Positions 38,881 through 48,576 of a stretch of DNA of 64,000 bases are shown piece by piece; position 1 is the first letter of the stretch, and the number at the start of each line of letters is the position of its first letter. Location: contig JAJRSK010000036.1 of assembly GCA_024278835.1 (NCBI GenBank), forward strand, positions 1 to 64,000, written 5' to 3'. The notes beneath the pieces were generated by a model. The model saw nothing but the letters and a program-made list of their open reading frames with translations, was not told the DNA's origin and searched no databases. Both the position numbers and the translations under genes were made by a program. The DNA comes from Campylobacterales bacterium. GTDB taxonomy: Bacteria > Campylobacterota > Campylobacteria > Campylobacterales > QNZT01.

Positions 38881-40523
38881 TATTTATCTCCCTCTAGTTT
38901 ATCTTTTTGAAAATGATGTTTATGATAGTGTCCTCTTGGTTTCTTTAACATCTTATTTGCCAAATATGGGGTAAATATATACGCCACAATCAAAGAAACG
39001 AACAGTGCAACTGGTACATTATAAGGAATAGGCTTCATAAACTCACCCATCATCCCCCCAACAAATGCCATAGGTACCATGGTCAAGATAATAGCCAAGG
39101 TCGCGATATTGGTTGGTGCACCAATCTCATCCGTCGCCGTAATCATAATCTCATGTTTTTCCCTATCAACCGCATCATGGGCATGCATATGTCTATGAAT
39201 ATTTTCGATAACAATGATAGCTGCATCCACCAGTAAGCCCAGTGAGAGCAAAAATGCAAAAAGTGTGATTCTATTGATAGTCTGTCCTGTTAAATACGCT
39301 ACAAAAAGTGTTACTGCCAAAATAGCAGGGACAGTAAAAGTTACGATAAGTGATTCTCTCCAACCCAAAGCGAGGACAAGGACTATCGCAATAATAACAA
39401 TCGTTATCACAAGGTGATTCATCAACTCATTTACCGCTTCATCCGCTCGCACACCATAGTTTCTCGTTAACTTATAGCCAATATGTTCTTTAGCAAATTC
39501 AGGTTCATACTCTTTTAATTTCTCTAATACTTTTTCTGCTACGACAACAGCATTGGTACCCTTGAGTTTTGAAACAGAGAGAGTGATTTGATTTGTTAAC
39601 GCTGTAAAGTTTCCATTTTTATCTCTTTGTGTAATTTGCGCACCTTTGTAATTTTGTACATCGTAGCCATCTTCCACTTCTGCGACATCTCGTAAATAGA
39701 TAGGTGCGCCCATATATGATGCGACGATAACGTTACGTACGTCTTCCACACTATTGATAGCATTTTGTACACCAAACATCACAATCTTACCATCGGCTGT
39801 TCTATTTTTTACTTCTGGTACATTGACAGCCAAAGCTTGTATGGATTGCATCAACTGCCCCAAAGAGAGATGGTACCCAGAGAGTTTATAAAGATCGACT
39901 TTGACATTGAACTGCTCTTTATGCTCACCTTTTAGGGTCGTTTTAGAAACATTTTCTATTGTATTTATCTCTTGTTGAATATCCCTTACTTTTCTAAAAA
40001 GGTCTGTTTGAGAAAGCTTATTATCATCTTTAGAATAAAACGCTAGTGAGATGATAGGGACATCAATATCGATATCAAAAGGCTTCACTATCGGTTGCAT
40101 TGCACCCTTTGGCATAAGATTCATATTTTGCATCACTTTATCATAAAGTTTGAGGTTTGAGTCTTCTCTATTTTCCCCAATTTTATACATTACATTGATA
40201 ATGCCAATATTGTTTGCTGCTACACCATAGATATGTTCTAAACCAGCAATCTCTCTTAGTTTTCTTTGTAATGGTTTCACTACTACATTCTCAATCTCAC
40301 TTGGTGTTGCTCCAGGTATAACTACCATAATAGTACCCCCAGAAATTGCAATCTGAGGATCTTCTTCTCGTGGCATAATCACAAGAGAAAGATACCCAAC
40401 AGCCAGTAAAAAAATAGCAAGGACAGGTGTCAGAGGATTATATATAAATGACTTTGCTAGTCTTCCAGCATAGTCTGTTACAGATATACCACCAATATCT
40501 TTATCACTTTCAATTTCGCTCAT
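38880..40523 (-). CDS. RND efflux transporter, N-terminal half
   Basis: Porter domain start and TM1-6; 547 aa; ends after TM6 in a His/Lys-rich tail. Confidence 0.88.
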   Translation of the reverse strand: MSEIESDKDIGGISVTDYAGRLAKSFIYNPLTPVLAIFLLAVGYLSLVIMPREEDPQIAISGGTIMVVIPGATPSEIENVVVKPLQRKLREIAGLEHIYGVAANNIGIINVMYKIGENREDSNLKLYDKVMQNMNLMPKGAMQPIVKPFDIDIDVPIISLAFYSKDDNKLSQTDLFRKVRDIQQEINTIENVSKTTLKGEHKEQFNVKVDLYKLSGYHLSLGQLMQSIQALAVNVPEVKNRTADGKIVMFGVQNAINSVEDVRNVIVASYMGAPIYLRDVAEVEDGYDVQNYKGAQITQRDKNGNFTALTNQITLSVSKLKGTNAVVVAEKVLEKLKEYEPEFAKEHIGYKLTRNYGVRADEAVNELMNHLVITIVIIAIVLVLALGWRESLIVTFTVPAILAVTLFVAYLTGQTINRITLFAFLLSLGLLVDAAIIVIENIHRHMHAHDAVDREKHEIMITATDEIGAPTNIATLAIILTMVPMAFVGGMMGEFMKPIPYNVPVALFVSLIVAYIFTPYLANKMLKKPRGHYHKHHFQKDKLEGDK

Positions 40524-40537
40524 GTTAGCTTCCTTTC

Positions 40538-41332
40538 TTAATCATCAAATGAAATTTTGCTATATAACCCAGGATAGACTAACTTACCATCTCTATCAAA
40601 ATCTATTTTAATCTTAAACGTATGTGTCATAGGATTTGAACTGGGGATAATGGAAGAGACATGCCCGATTGATTTTAATCCAGCAGAAGGTATCTCCACA
40701 CTTACTTCTTGACCTATTTTCATATATTGTAAATTACTCTCAGCTACTTCTGTTAAAATCTTTAATCTACTTAAATCTGTCAAAACCAGCGCTGGCATAC
40801 CAGGAATCGCCATCTCACCTACATTGATATTTTTCTGAACAATTACACCATCATTTGGTGCTTTTACTTTTAAATAATTATATTGGTTCATCACCTGCGT
40901 TAAAGAAGCTTCCGCTTGCTGCACTTGTTTTTTAGCCACTTTTATCATATCAACTAAATTTTTTTCAGCCAATTCTAAACTCTCTAATTGATATTTTGAG
41001 ACCATATCTTTTGCAAAGAGACGCTTATTACGGGCTAAGTTTAGTAAAAGATTTGTATGTTGATTACGGTACATTTGAAGAGATAATCTTGCTTGTTGTA
41101 TACCTAATTCTACTTGAATCTTCGAACTATCAATCTCTTTAGAATCAATCTCATATAAAAGTTGTCCCTTAGTCACACGGTCACCTTCCGAAACAGAAAC
41201 ACTTTTTATAAATCCCATATAACGACTCGTTAACATCTTTTTATTGTCTGAAACTACTGTTCCCGTCAATTCTATCTTTATTGCCACGGCATAACTACTT
41301 AGTAGCAGTATCATTAAAACAATTTTTTTCAT
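40538..41332 (-). CDS. RND periplasmic adaptor (HlyD/MFP family)
   Basis: Lipoyl and hairpin domains (VKAPNDGVIVQKNINVGEM). Confidence 0.9.
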   Translation of the reverse strand: MKKIVLMILLLSSYAVAIKIELTGTVVSDNKKMLTSRYMGFIKSVSVSEGDRVTKGQLLYEIDSKEIDSSKIQVELGIQQARLSLQMYRNQHTNLLLNLARNKRLFAKDMVSKYQLESLELAEKNLVDMIKVAKKQVQQAEASLTQVMNQYNYLKVKAPNDGVIVQKNINVGEMAIPGMPALVLTDLSRLKILTEVAESNLQYMKIGQEVSVEIPSAGLKSIGHVSSIIPSSNPMTHTFKIKIDFDRDGKLVYPGLYSKISFDD

Positions 41333-42777
41333 TTATTTTCTCCATATGTTAATCTAGCTAACTCTAATATTTTTTCATTTCTTTGCGTCTGAACTTGTTG
41401 CAGGCTTAATAACTTCTCTATTTGAAGTGCCTCTTTTATGAGAACATCATTGATAGAAGTTAAACCTTCTTCATATCGTGCTAGATATGAGTTATATATC
41501 TCATTTGTCAAATCAACCTCTTTTTGTAAACTCTCCACCTGTGCATTCAAATTTTTAATCTCTGTTTTAATCTTCTTAAATTTAAGTGCTATCCCCTTTT
41601 TAGCAAGTTCAACTTGCTTGGCAACTTTTAGTTTTTTTAACTTCTCTTGTTGTAACATTGCTGCGTCAGAACCACCGGCAAAAAGATTATAAGAGAGTTG
41701 TATTCCCACCGTATATCTATCATGTTTTTTAAAGTCATTTAAAAATTTATCATCACTAGAGCCATACTCTGCAAAGGCACCCACACTAGGGTGAAAAGCT
41801 GATCCTGCGACATCAACCATCTTTGACTGTATTGCCAAGCCAGTTTTTGCTCTTTGTATATCCAAGTTTTTATCAAGTACCTCTTCCTCAGTTACCGTAA
41901 ACTCTGGTGCATCTAAGGCAACTGTTTGAATAGACTTTACTTCTGAATTAACTAAAAAACTTAAAAATTGATAAGAGAGTTCTTTGTTAGCATCTGTCTG
42001 AATCAACATCCTTTTTACATTTGCCAATTTAGACTCAACTTCTAAGAGATCCGTTTTCTTAGCATATCCCTCTTTTCGCATCTCTACAGTTGTATTTCGT
42101 AACTCTTCCATACTCCCTAATACGTGTTTTAAATCTTTTGCAAAATTTAAAAGTAAAGAGATATCATAAAAAGCTTTTTTTACTTCAAAAAGCTTTTCTG
42201 CTACCACTTTGCTTTTATCCAAAGCACCCATTTTCGACATCTGCTTTGCGATATCTCTATAACTTTTTAACTTCCAACCGGTATAGAGAGGAATCATAAA
42301 AGAGAGTTTTGTATCAAAATGATTTCTCGTTTTTGGAAAGTTTAACTGGTCTGGCTCTATGCCTAAAAGTTGTGCCTGTGCTTGTGGATTTGCCATATTT
42401 TCAGCAAAAGCATTAAAGTCAGGTTCACCAGAAGCATTGACCATTGCCCCACCAAAAGCACCTAAAAACTCATCAAAACCAAAGTCCCCAAAATTTGCTT
42501 CTCTACTTTGAAGCTTAAAACCAAACACATTACCTGCATCATTAGATCTTAGCCCCATTAAAGTCGCATCTAATTTACCAAAACTATATCCATTAGCTAC
42601 TCTAATACCTAAGTCACTGACTTGTTTATCAAACTTTGCGATATCTATCTCTAGATTGTGTTCTTTAGTCATAGCAATAGCATCTGGAAGAGAGAGGTTT
42701 TCATATATTTTTAACTCTTCCGCTTTTAAAAAAGAACCTAAACATAAAGAGAGTATAAAAATCTTTTTTTTCATCAA
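41329..42777 (-). CDS. TolC-family outer membrane efflux protein
   Basis: 482 aa, signal peptide, TolC coiled-coil repeats. Confidence 0.88.
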   Translation of the reverse strand: MMKKKIFILSLCLGSFLKAEELKIYENLSLPDAIAMTKEHNLEIDIAKFDKQVSDLGIRVANGYSFGKLDATLMGLRSNDAGNVFGFKLQSREANFGDFGFDEFLGAFGGAMVNASGEPDFNAFAENMANPQAQAQLLGIEPDQLNFPKTRNHFDTKLSFMIPLYTGWKLKSYRDIAKQMSKMGALDKSKVVAEKLFEVKKAFYDISLLLNFAKDLKHVLGSMEELRNTTVEMRKEGYAKKTDLLEVESKLANVKRMLIQTDANKELSYQFLSFLVNSEVKSIQTVALDAPEFTVTEEEVLDKNLDIQRAKTGLAIQSKMVDVAGSAFHPSVGAFAEYGSSDDKFLNDFKKHDRYTVGIQLSYNLFAGGSDAAMLQQEKLKKLKVAKQVELAKKGIALKFKKIKTEIKNLNAQVESLQKEVDLTNEIYNSYLARYEEGLTSINDVLIKEALQIEKLLSLQQVQTQRNEKILELARLTYGENK

Positions 42778-42900
42778 TTTCCCTATTTTATCAATTGTTA
42801 AATAGTTAATATTTTACAGAATGCTTGCTTAGAAGCGTATTGAGTTTTAGAAGAATAAAATAGCCAGATATTATAAAACGAGAGTATTAAAAGAAGGAGC

Positions 42901-42927
42901 ATTTCCCAACACAATTGGCTGGGAAAT
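42901..42927. terminator. Hairpin downstream of the 11-mer repeat gene
   Basis: ATTTCCCA...TGGGAAAT. Confidence 0.5.
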
Positions 42928-42948
42928 ACTTATAGTAAATCTGTCTAC

Positions 42949-43845
42949 TTACTTATCCTTAGCATCATCACTTACTTTTTTAACTGAATCTCTTGAGTCA
43001 TTTGAAATAGTTTTTGTGCTATCTCTAGCATCATCACTAACACTAGTTACACTTTCTCTAGTATTGTTTGTTGCTGTGTTTGTTGTATCTCTTGCATCAT
43101 TTGAAAGAGTTTTTGTGCTATCTCTTGAGTCGTTAGACACAGTTTGTACTGAATCTCTACTGTCATTTGATACTGTTTTCACAGAAGATGTTGCATCATT
43201 TGAAATAGTTTTTGTACTATCTCTTGAGTCATTAGACACAGTTTGTACTGAATCTCTACTGTCATTTGAAATAGTTTTTGTACTATCTCTAGTGTCATTA
43301 GATACAGTCTTCACTGAGTCTCTTGAATCATTTGAAATAGTTTTTGTGCTATCTCTTGTGTCATTTGATACTGTTTTTACCGAATCTCTTGAATCATTTG
43401 ATACTGTTACTGTACTATCTTTCAAGTCACGACTGACATTTGAAACAGAATCTCTTTGATCTGCACTCACACTTTTTACACTATCACTAGTATCATGTGA
43501 AACTGTTACCGCTGAGTCTTTCAAATCTTTTGTAGCAGCCATAGAAGATGCTTTTAAATCCGCAGACGCATTTGTCGCAGTATCTTTAGTATCCTCAGCT
43601 ACTTCAATTGTAGAATCTCTAACATCTCTACTGACACTTGTCATGGTATCTTTCTGATCAGCTGACACATTTGTTACTGATCTCTCCGCTGATCTACCAG
43701 TCTCAATAACACTTTCTTTCATATCTTTACTTACGCCTGTAACCGCATCTTTCATATCTGTAAACATATCACCAAAACTAAAATCTGCTGACACCGGTGA
43801 CGTTAAAAGTACCGCTAAACTCGTTGCTATTACTATCTTCTTCAT
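42949..43845 (-). CDS. Exported protein built of 24 tandem 11-residue repeats (LEA/apolipoprotein-like amphipathic repeat)
   Basis: Signal peptide MKKIVIATSLAVLLTSPVSA then 24 x 11 aa such as DSRDSVKTVSN/DTRDSTKTISN; 29+264+5 = 298 aa. Confidence 0.85.
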   Translation of the reverse strand: MKKIVIATSLAVLLTSPVSADFSFGDMFTDMKDAVTGVSKDMKESVIETGRSAERSVTNVSADQKDTMTSVSRDVRDSTIEVAEDTKDTATNASADLKASSMAATKDLKDSAVTVSHDTSDSVKSVSADQRDSVSNVSRDLKDSTVTVSNDSRDSVKTVSNDTRDSTKTISNDSRDSVKTVSNDTRDSTKTISNDSRDSVQTVSNDSRDSTKTISNDATSSVKTVSNDSRDSVQTVSNDSRDSTKTLSNDARDTTNTATNNTRESVTSVSDDARDSTKTISNDSRDSVKKVSDDAKDK

Positions 43846-44112
43846 TATTTAAATCTCCTTTAGATTTTTTGATTTATAAAAAAAAATTATAACACTTATA
43901 GGCTGAAAATAAACTTAATCATATAAGTAATATTTATACTACTAAAGATAATTTAATTATTGTTTTAATCATACAACGTAGGCATAACTATTTGTACACT
44001 TATACTACATTTAATGTTCTAAGTGCTAAAATCTAACGTTAACTATCTCATTACATAGAATAAAATGAACACATTCTAGAGATTCTCACAACTTTTTATA
44101 TTAAGGTAATAA

Positions 44113-44898
44113 ATGTACAAGCTATTAACCATACTACTATTTGTAGCATCTCTCTTGCCCGCCTCTACTCTCACCATACCTGGGACCGTTGTTTCTGACA
44201 GTCAAAGGATGATTGGCAGTCGCTATATGGGTTACGTCAAAGAGATAAATTTCAATATTGGTGATAAAGTCAAACAAGATGATATCCTATTTGAAATCCA
44301 ATCTGGAGAATTTGACTTGATGAAGTCACAAGCTGAGTTAGGATTAGAACAAGCACAAATCTTTGTAGAGATGTACCAAACACACTTAGCCAATGTACAA
44401 CGAGAGAAAAGAAGCCTCAAAAGAACAAAAAAGGCTTCCATGATAGATGTAGAAACACTCGATATCGCTGCTGAAAACACCAAGGCCATGTTAAAGGCAG
44501 CACAACAAGTGGTCAAACAAGCAACCATCAAGATAAAACAATTCACGGGACTTTATAATTATCTGGAAGTAAAAGCACCCAATGATGGAGTAATCGTCCA
44601 AAAAAGAATCAAAGTGGGTGATATGATTATGCCTGGTATGCTTGCGATGATTTTAGTAGATTTAAATGATTTAAGAATTGAAGCAAACATAGCAGAGTCT
44701 AATCTTAAATATATCCGAAAGAACACTCAATTAAAAGTGACCATTCCTTCTATAGACTTTAAAACAACAGGCGTAGTAGAAGCCATTGTACCTAGTGCCA
44801 ATCCTATGACACACACCATGACAATAAGAGTGAAGTTTAACAAAAGAGATATAGAGATATTTCCAGGAATGTACGCAAAATTACACGTTGAGATGTAA
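44113..44898 (+). CDS. Second HlyD/MFP-family adaptor, paralogous to 40538..41332
   Basis: Shares GTVVSD, SRYMG, YLxVKAPNDGVIVQK, NPMTHT with the other adaptor. Confidence 0.88.
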   Translation: MYKLLTILLFVASLLPASTLTIPGTVVSDSQRMIGSRYMGYVKEINFNIGDKVKQDDILFEIQSGEFDLMKSQAELGLEQAQIFVEMYQTHLANVQREKRSLKRTKKASMIDVETLDIAAENTKAMLKAAQQVVKQATIKIKQFTGLYNYLEVKAPNDGVIVQKRIKVGDMIMPGMLAMILVDLNDLRIEANIAESNLKYIRKNTQLKVTIPSIDFKTTGVVEAIVPSANPMTHTMTIRVKFNKRDIEIFPGMYAKLHVEM

Positions 44899-44914
44899 AA
44901 TCCAAAAAAACCTA

Positions 44915-44942
44915 TCATGATAAGAAAATTCTCTTATCATGA
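44915..44942. terminator. Hairpin between convergent genes containing a TATCATGATA copy
   Basis: TCATGATAAGA-AAATTC-TCTTATCATGA. Confidence 0.75.
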
Positions 44943-44953
44943 CAAGTAAGCGA

Positions 44954-46540
44954 CTAGATACTCGCGTACGAAACCCAATTGCACTCTTCGATAGATTTTA
45001 AAGTACTTAACAGCTCTTTAGAAACTGCTTCATCTGTTAAAACAACAGCCAACGCTTCCCCATGAGAATCTCTTCCTAATCTAAAATCCGCAATATTAAT
45101 ATTTGCCTCACTCATAATTGTAGAGATTTTAGCGATAACACCAGGTTTATCTTGATTGGAAAAGAAAATCATCTTTCCTTTTGGTTTAAAGTCAAGCTTG
45201 ATATCATTAATGCTAACAATTTTCTCTATCGTATCAGAGAAGACCGTTCCGCCTATCATGATAGTATCACTATCTGTCGTGAGTTTAATTTTTATCTTAT
45301 TTTTATATTCACTCAGATTTGAGACTTTTTCACCACTGACATCTATTGATTTTTCTTTAGCAACAAATTCTGCATTCACATAATTTATCTTTTCACCTAA
45401 TGATTCTTTCAAAGAACCCACAAGTGCAAATGTCGTAAGAGAACTTAAATATTCAGCGATATCACCCTCCGCCTCTATCTTTAGAGATTTGATATAACCC
45501 ACATTGATTTGTGCGGCTAAATAACCAATCTTTTGCGCAAGTTCAAGGTATGGTTTAACAGAATCCGGCATATCACTCTCTTTAAAAGGAAGATTCAGCG
45601 CATTGGGATAGCTAGTACCCCGCGCGGCATTGATAGCTTGTTCTGCAGCTTGTTCAGCTATTTTTTCTTGTGATTCTTTGGTGTTTGCCCCAAGATGTGG
45701 TGTGACTGAAATATTTTCTAAATCTAAAAGTTTATTATCAATTGCTGGTTCAGAGATAAAAACATCAATACCCGCATAAGCAACTTTTTCACTTTTCAAA
45801 CCTTCATAAAGTGCATCTTCATTATAAAGACCACCACGTGCACAATTGATAAGACGTACACCATCTTTCATCTTTGCAATCTCTGCTGCACCAATTATAT
45901 CAATCGTTTCAGCATTTTTGGGTGTATGAATCGTGATAAAATCACAAGCTAAGATATCAGCAAAATCCTTTGTATACTTAGCCCCAACATCTGTCGCTTT
46001 AGATGGGTCAATATAAGGGTCATATGCGATAACATCCATTTCAAATGCTAAAGCACGCTTACCTACCCTACTTCCTATATTACCAAAACCGATAACACCC
46101 AGTTTTTTATCTTTTAACTCGATACCATACCATTTCTCTCGTTTCCAGATTCTATCATACTTGAGATGGTTATTCGCATTTGGAAAACTTCTCGCACATG
46201 AAAGCATATGCGCCATAGTAAGTTCTACCGCGGCAATAGTGTTAGCCGTTGGTACATTCATCACAATAATACCATTTTTACTACACCCATCAATATTGAC
46301 ATTATCAACACCTACACCCGCACGCACAACTGCTTTGAGACTGGTAGAAGCATCAATAAATTTTTGATCTACGTCTGTAGAACTACGCGTGATTGCGACA
46401 TCATAATCCGCCATCAACTCTAGTAACTTATCTTTTGGTTCTTTTGACGCATCGATAAAGTCAATATCTTGGTTCTCGGCTAAGATATCTAAGCCTTTTT
46501 GATGAATTGCATCACAAACTATAATTCGTTTTTTTTGCAT
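44954..46540 (-). CDS. serA: D-3-phosphoglycerate dehydrogenase
   Basis: Full-length SerA with ACT domain, GFGNIGSRVG. Confidence 0.96.
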   Translation of the reverse strand: MQKKRIIVCDAIHQKGLDILAENQDIDFIDASKEPKDKLLELMADYDVAITRSSTDVDQKFIDASTSLKAVVRAGVGVDNVNIDGCSKNGIIVMNVPTANTIAAVELTMAHMLSCARSFPNANNHLKYDRIWKREKWYGIELKDKKLGVIGFGNIGSRVGKRALAFEMDVIAYDPYIDPSKATDVGAKYTKDFADILACDFITIHTPKNAETIDIIGAAEIAKMKDGVRLINCARGGLYNEDALYEGLKSEKVAYAGIDVFISEPAIDNKLLDLENISVTPHLGANTKESQEKIAEQAAEQAINAARGTSYPNALNLPFKESDMPDSVKPYLELAQKIGYLAAQINVGYIKSLKIEAEGDIAEYLSSLTTFALVGSLKESLGEKINYVNAEFVAKEKSIDVSGEKVSNLSEYKNKIKIKLTTDSDTIMIGGTVFSDTIEKIVSINDIKLDFKPKGKMIFFSNQDKPGVIAKISTIMSEANINIADFRLGRDSHGEALAVVLTDEAVSKELLSTLKSIEECNWVSYASI

Positions 46541-46557
46541 TTTTTCCCCTATATGAT

Positions 46558-46812
46558 TTAATTTAACTCTAACTGTATCTCAGATACAGCATAAAAATAA
46601 CTTTTTTGATTTAAATCTTTTTTGAACTGCCCTAACCAAGTATTTTTTGTATGTTCTTGGTTGAACTTGTATGTAGTATCGTCCATATCAGATGTCTCTA
46701 CATCAGATACGGACATTTTTGGAGTGCTGATATAATGATAAGATAAAAATATCATCACAAAAACAGTCACCCCTAATAAGAAAAAAATAGAATATTTATA
46801 TCTACTTTTCAT
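46558..46812 (-). CDS. Small single-pass membrane protein of unknown function between rpsA and serA
   Basis: 84 aa, N-terminal TM, same strand and tight spacing. Confidence 0.6.
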   Translation of the reverse strand: MKSRYKYSIFFLLGVTVFVMIFLSYHYISTPKMSVSDVETSDMDDTTYKFNQEHTKNTWLGQFKKDLNQKSYFYAVSEIQLELN

Positions 46813-46813
46813 C

Positions 46814-48523
46814 TTACTTTTTTAGTTGATCTTTTAAAATATCACCTAAGGTAGACGTTGAGTCATCATTGTACTCTTCTAAATCAGCTTTTTCTTGAAT
46901 CCTAGCAACTCTTTTTACTGATAATCTAATCCTATCTTTTTGTGTATCGATGAACACAATAGCTGCTTCAAGTTCTTCACCAATCTCTAATTCATCTTCT
47001 TTTTTTTCACCAAGATCTTCAAGTCTGATAAGCGCATCCACACCATCATCAAGTTTCACAAAGATTCCGAACTCTTTTTTATCTCTAATTGTCGCTTTTA
47101 CAATATCACCATTTTGATGTGTTTTAGAGAATTTTTCGATTGGAGACTCTTCAAGCTCTTTTTTAGAGAGTGAAATCTTTTCATTATCACGATCTATTTT
47201 GATAATTTTTACTTCTACTTCATCACCCTCAGCAAAAGCATCTCTACATTTTACAGATCTATCCCAAGAAACATCTTCGTTGTGTAAAAGTCCATCGATA
47301 TTACCAATTTTAATAAATGCACCAAAGTTTGTAATAGTTGCTACTTTACCAGTCACAACATCACCTGTTTTATGCTCTCGTGAAAAAGTTTCAAATGGTT
47401 TTGGAAGTACATTTTTAAGACTTACACGAAGTTTTCTTTTTTCAAAGTCCATCTCTACGATTTCAACATCAATCTCTTCATCTACTGAAATGTAGTCTTT
47501 TGGATGTTTGATATTTTTATCCCATGATACTTCTGAAACATGTAAGAAACCTTCTATGTCATTTCCTAAATCAACAAACGCACCATAAGGCTCAATGTTA
47601 GAAACAAGTACTCTTACTGCGTCTCCTACCTCTAACTGTTCTTTAAGATCAGCCCAAGGATCTTCCATCGCTGCTTTAATAGAGAGTGAAAGATGACGTT
47701 TTTCTTCATCATACTTGATAGCTTTAACAACAACCACTTCACCTTCATCATAAAGTTTTGAAGGATTTACTGGTCCTTTATACGAGATTTCACTATAGTG
47801 AACAAGTCCATCAACACCACCAACATCAACAAACATACCATAAGAAGTAATCTTTTTGATAGTCCCTTCAATCATCTCATCTTTTGCAAGAAGTGTATTA
47901 ATAATCTCTTTTTTCTTCTCTCTATCTGCTTCGATAAGTACTTTTCTAGAGATAACGATAGATTTTGACTCTTTATCTACTTTGATCACTTTTGCTTGCA
48001 CTTTTTTACCTACGATAGTAGGGGTATCTTTCATATAAGCTTGAGATTTAGGTAAGAAAAATTCTACACCTGCATAAGTCTCAGTACCTTCTACGATATA
48101 GCCACCTTTATTTTTTCCAATGATAACACCATCAATCAATGGCGCGTCATCTTCTTTGTAGTTTGCAACAAATTCTTCAACTTTCTTCGCTCTTAACGCT
48201 TTTTTATAAGAAAGTGCTGGTCTTTCATTTCTATAACCTGTGATAGCAACGGTGATTTTATCACCCAATTTAAAAATCAATTCACCATTTTCATCTGTGA
48301 TTTCTGACTTCCAAAGTAGACCCTCTTGCTTCTTGCCCACATCTACTAAGATACCATCTTCATCTTCAGGGATACTAACGATGATACCTTCGGCTGTGCC
48401 ACCGCTCTTTTCACTCTTGACTGATGCTTCAAACATCGATGCAAAATCCGCGTCCTCTTCCCCTAAATCCATCGCTTCAATCGCTTTTTTGCTATGAACC
48501 TTTCCGTTCAAATCTTTTAACAT
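46814..48523 (-). CDS. rpsA: 30S ribosomal protein S1
   Basis: Multiple S1 repeats (GAFVDLGNDIEGFLHVSEVSWD). Confidence 0.96.
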   Translation of the reverse strand: MLKDLNGKVHSKKAIEAMDLGEEDADFASMFEASVKSEKSGGTAEGIIVSIPEDEDGILVDVGKKQEGLLWKSEITDENGELIFKLGDKITVAITGYRNERPALSYKKALRAKKVEEFVANYKEDDAPLIDGVIIGKNKGGYIVEGTETYAGVEFFLPKSQAYMKDTPTIVGKKVQAKVIKVDKESKSIVISRKVLIEADREKKKEIINTLLAKDEMIEGTIKKITSYGMFVDVGGVDGLVHYSEISYKGPVNPSKLYDEGEVVVVKAIKYDEEKRHLSLSIKAAMEDPWADLKEQLEVGDAVRVLVSNIEPYGAFVDLGNDIEGFLHVSEVSWDKNIKHPKDYISVDEEIDVEIVEMDFEKRKLRVSLKNVLPKPFETFSREHKTGDVVTGKVATITNFGAFIKIGNIDGLLHNEDVSWDRSVKCRDAFAEGDEVEVKIIKIDRDNEKISLSKKELEESPIEKFSKTHQNGDIVKATIRDKKEFGIFVKLDDGVDALIRLEDLGEKKEDELEIGEELEAAIVFIDTQKDRIRLSVKRVARIQEKADLEEYNDDSTSTLGDILKDQLKK

Positions 48524-48576
48524 CTATCTTCCTTGTGTATTATTTAATTTTTTGCTATCTTTTAAAAATTGCTCGA

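Noticed and set aside
43016-43459. Plus-strand ORF of 147 aa over the repeat gene
   Set aside because: Mirror artefact of the 33-bp repeat on the opposite strand; no ribosome-binding site or signal.
42949-43845. 33-bp periodic DNA repeats resembling a CRISPR array
   Set aside because: The repeats are contiguous with no unique spacers and translate in one frame into 11-residue protein repeats; no cas genes nearby.
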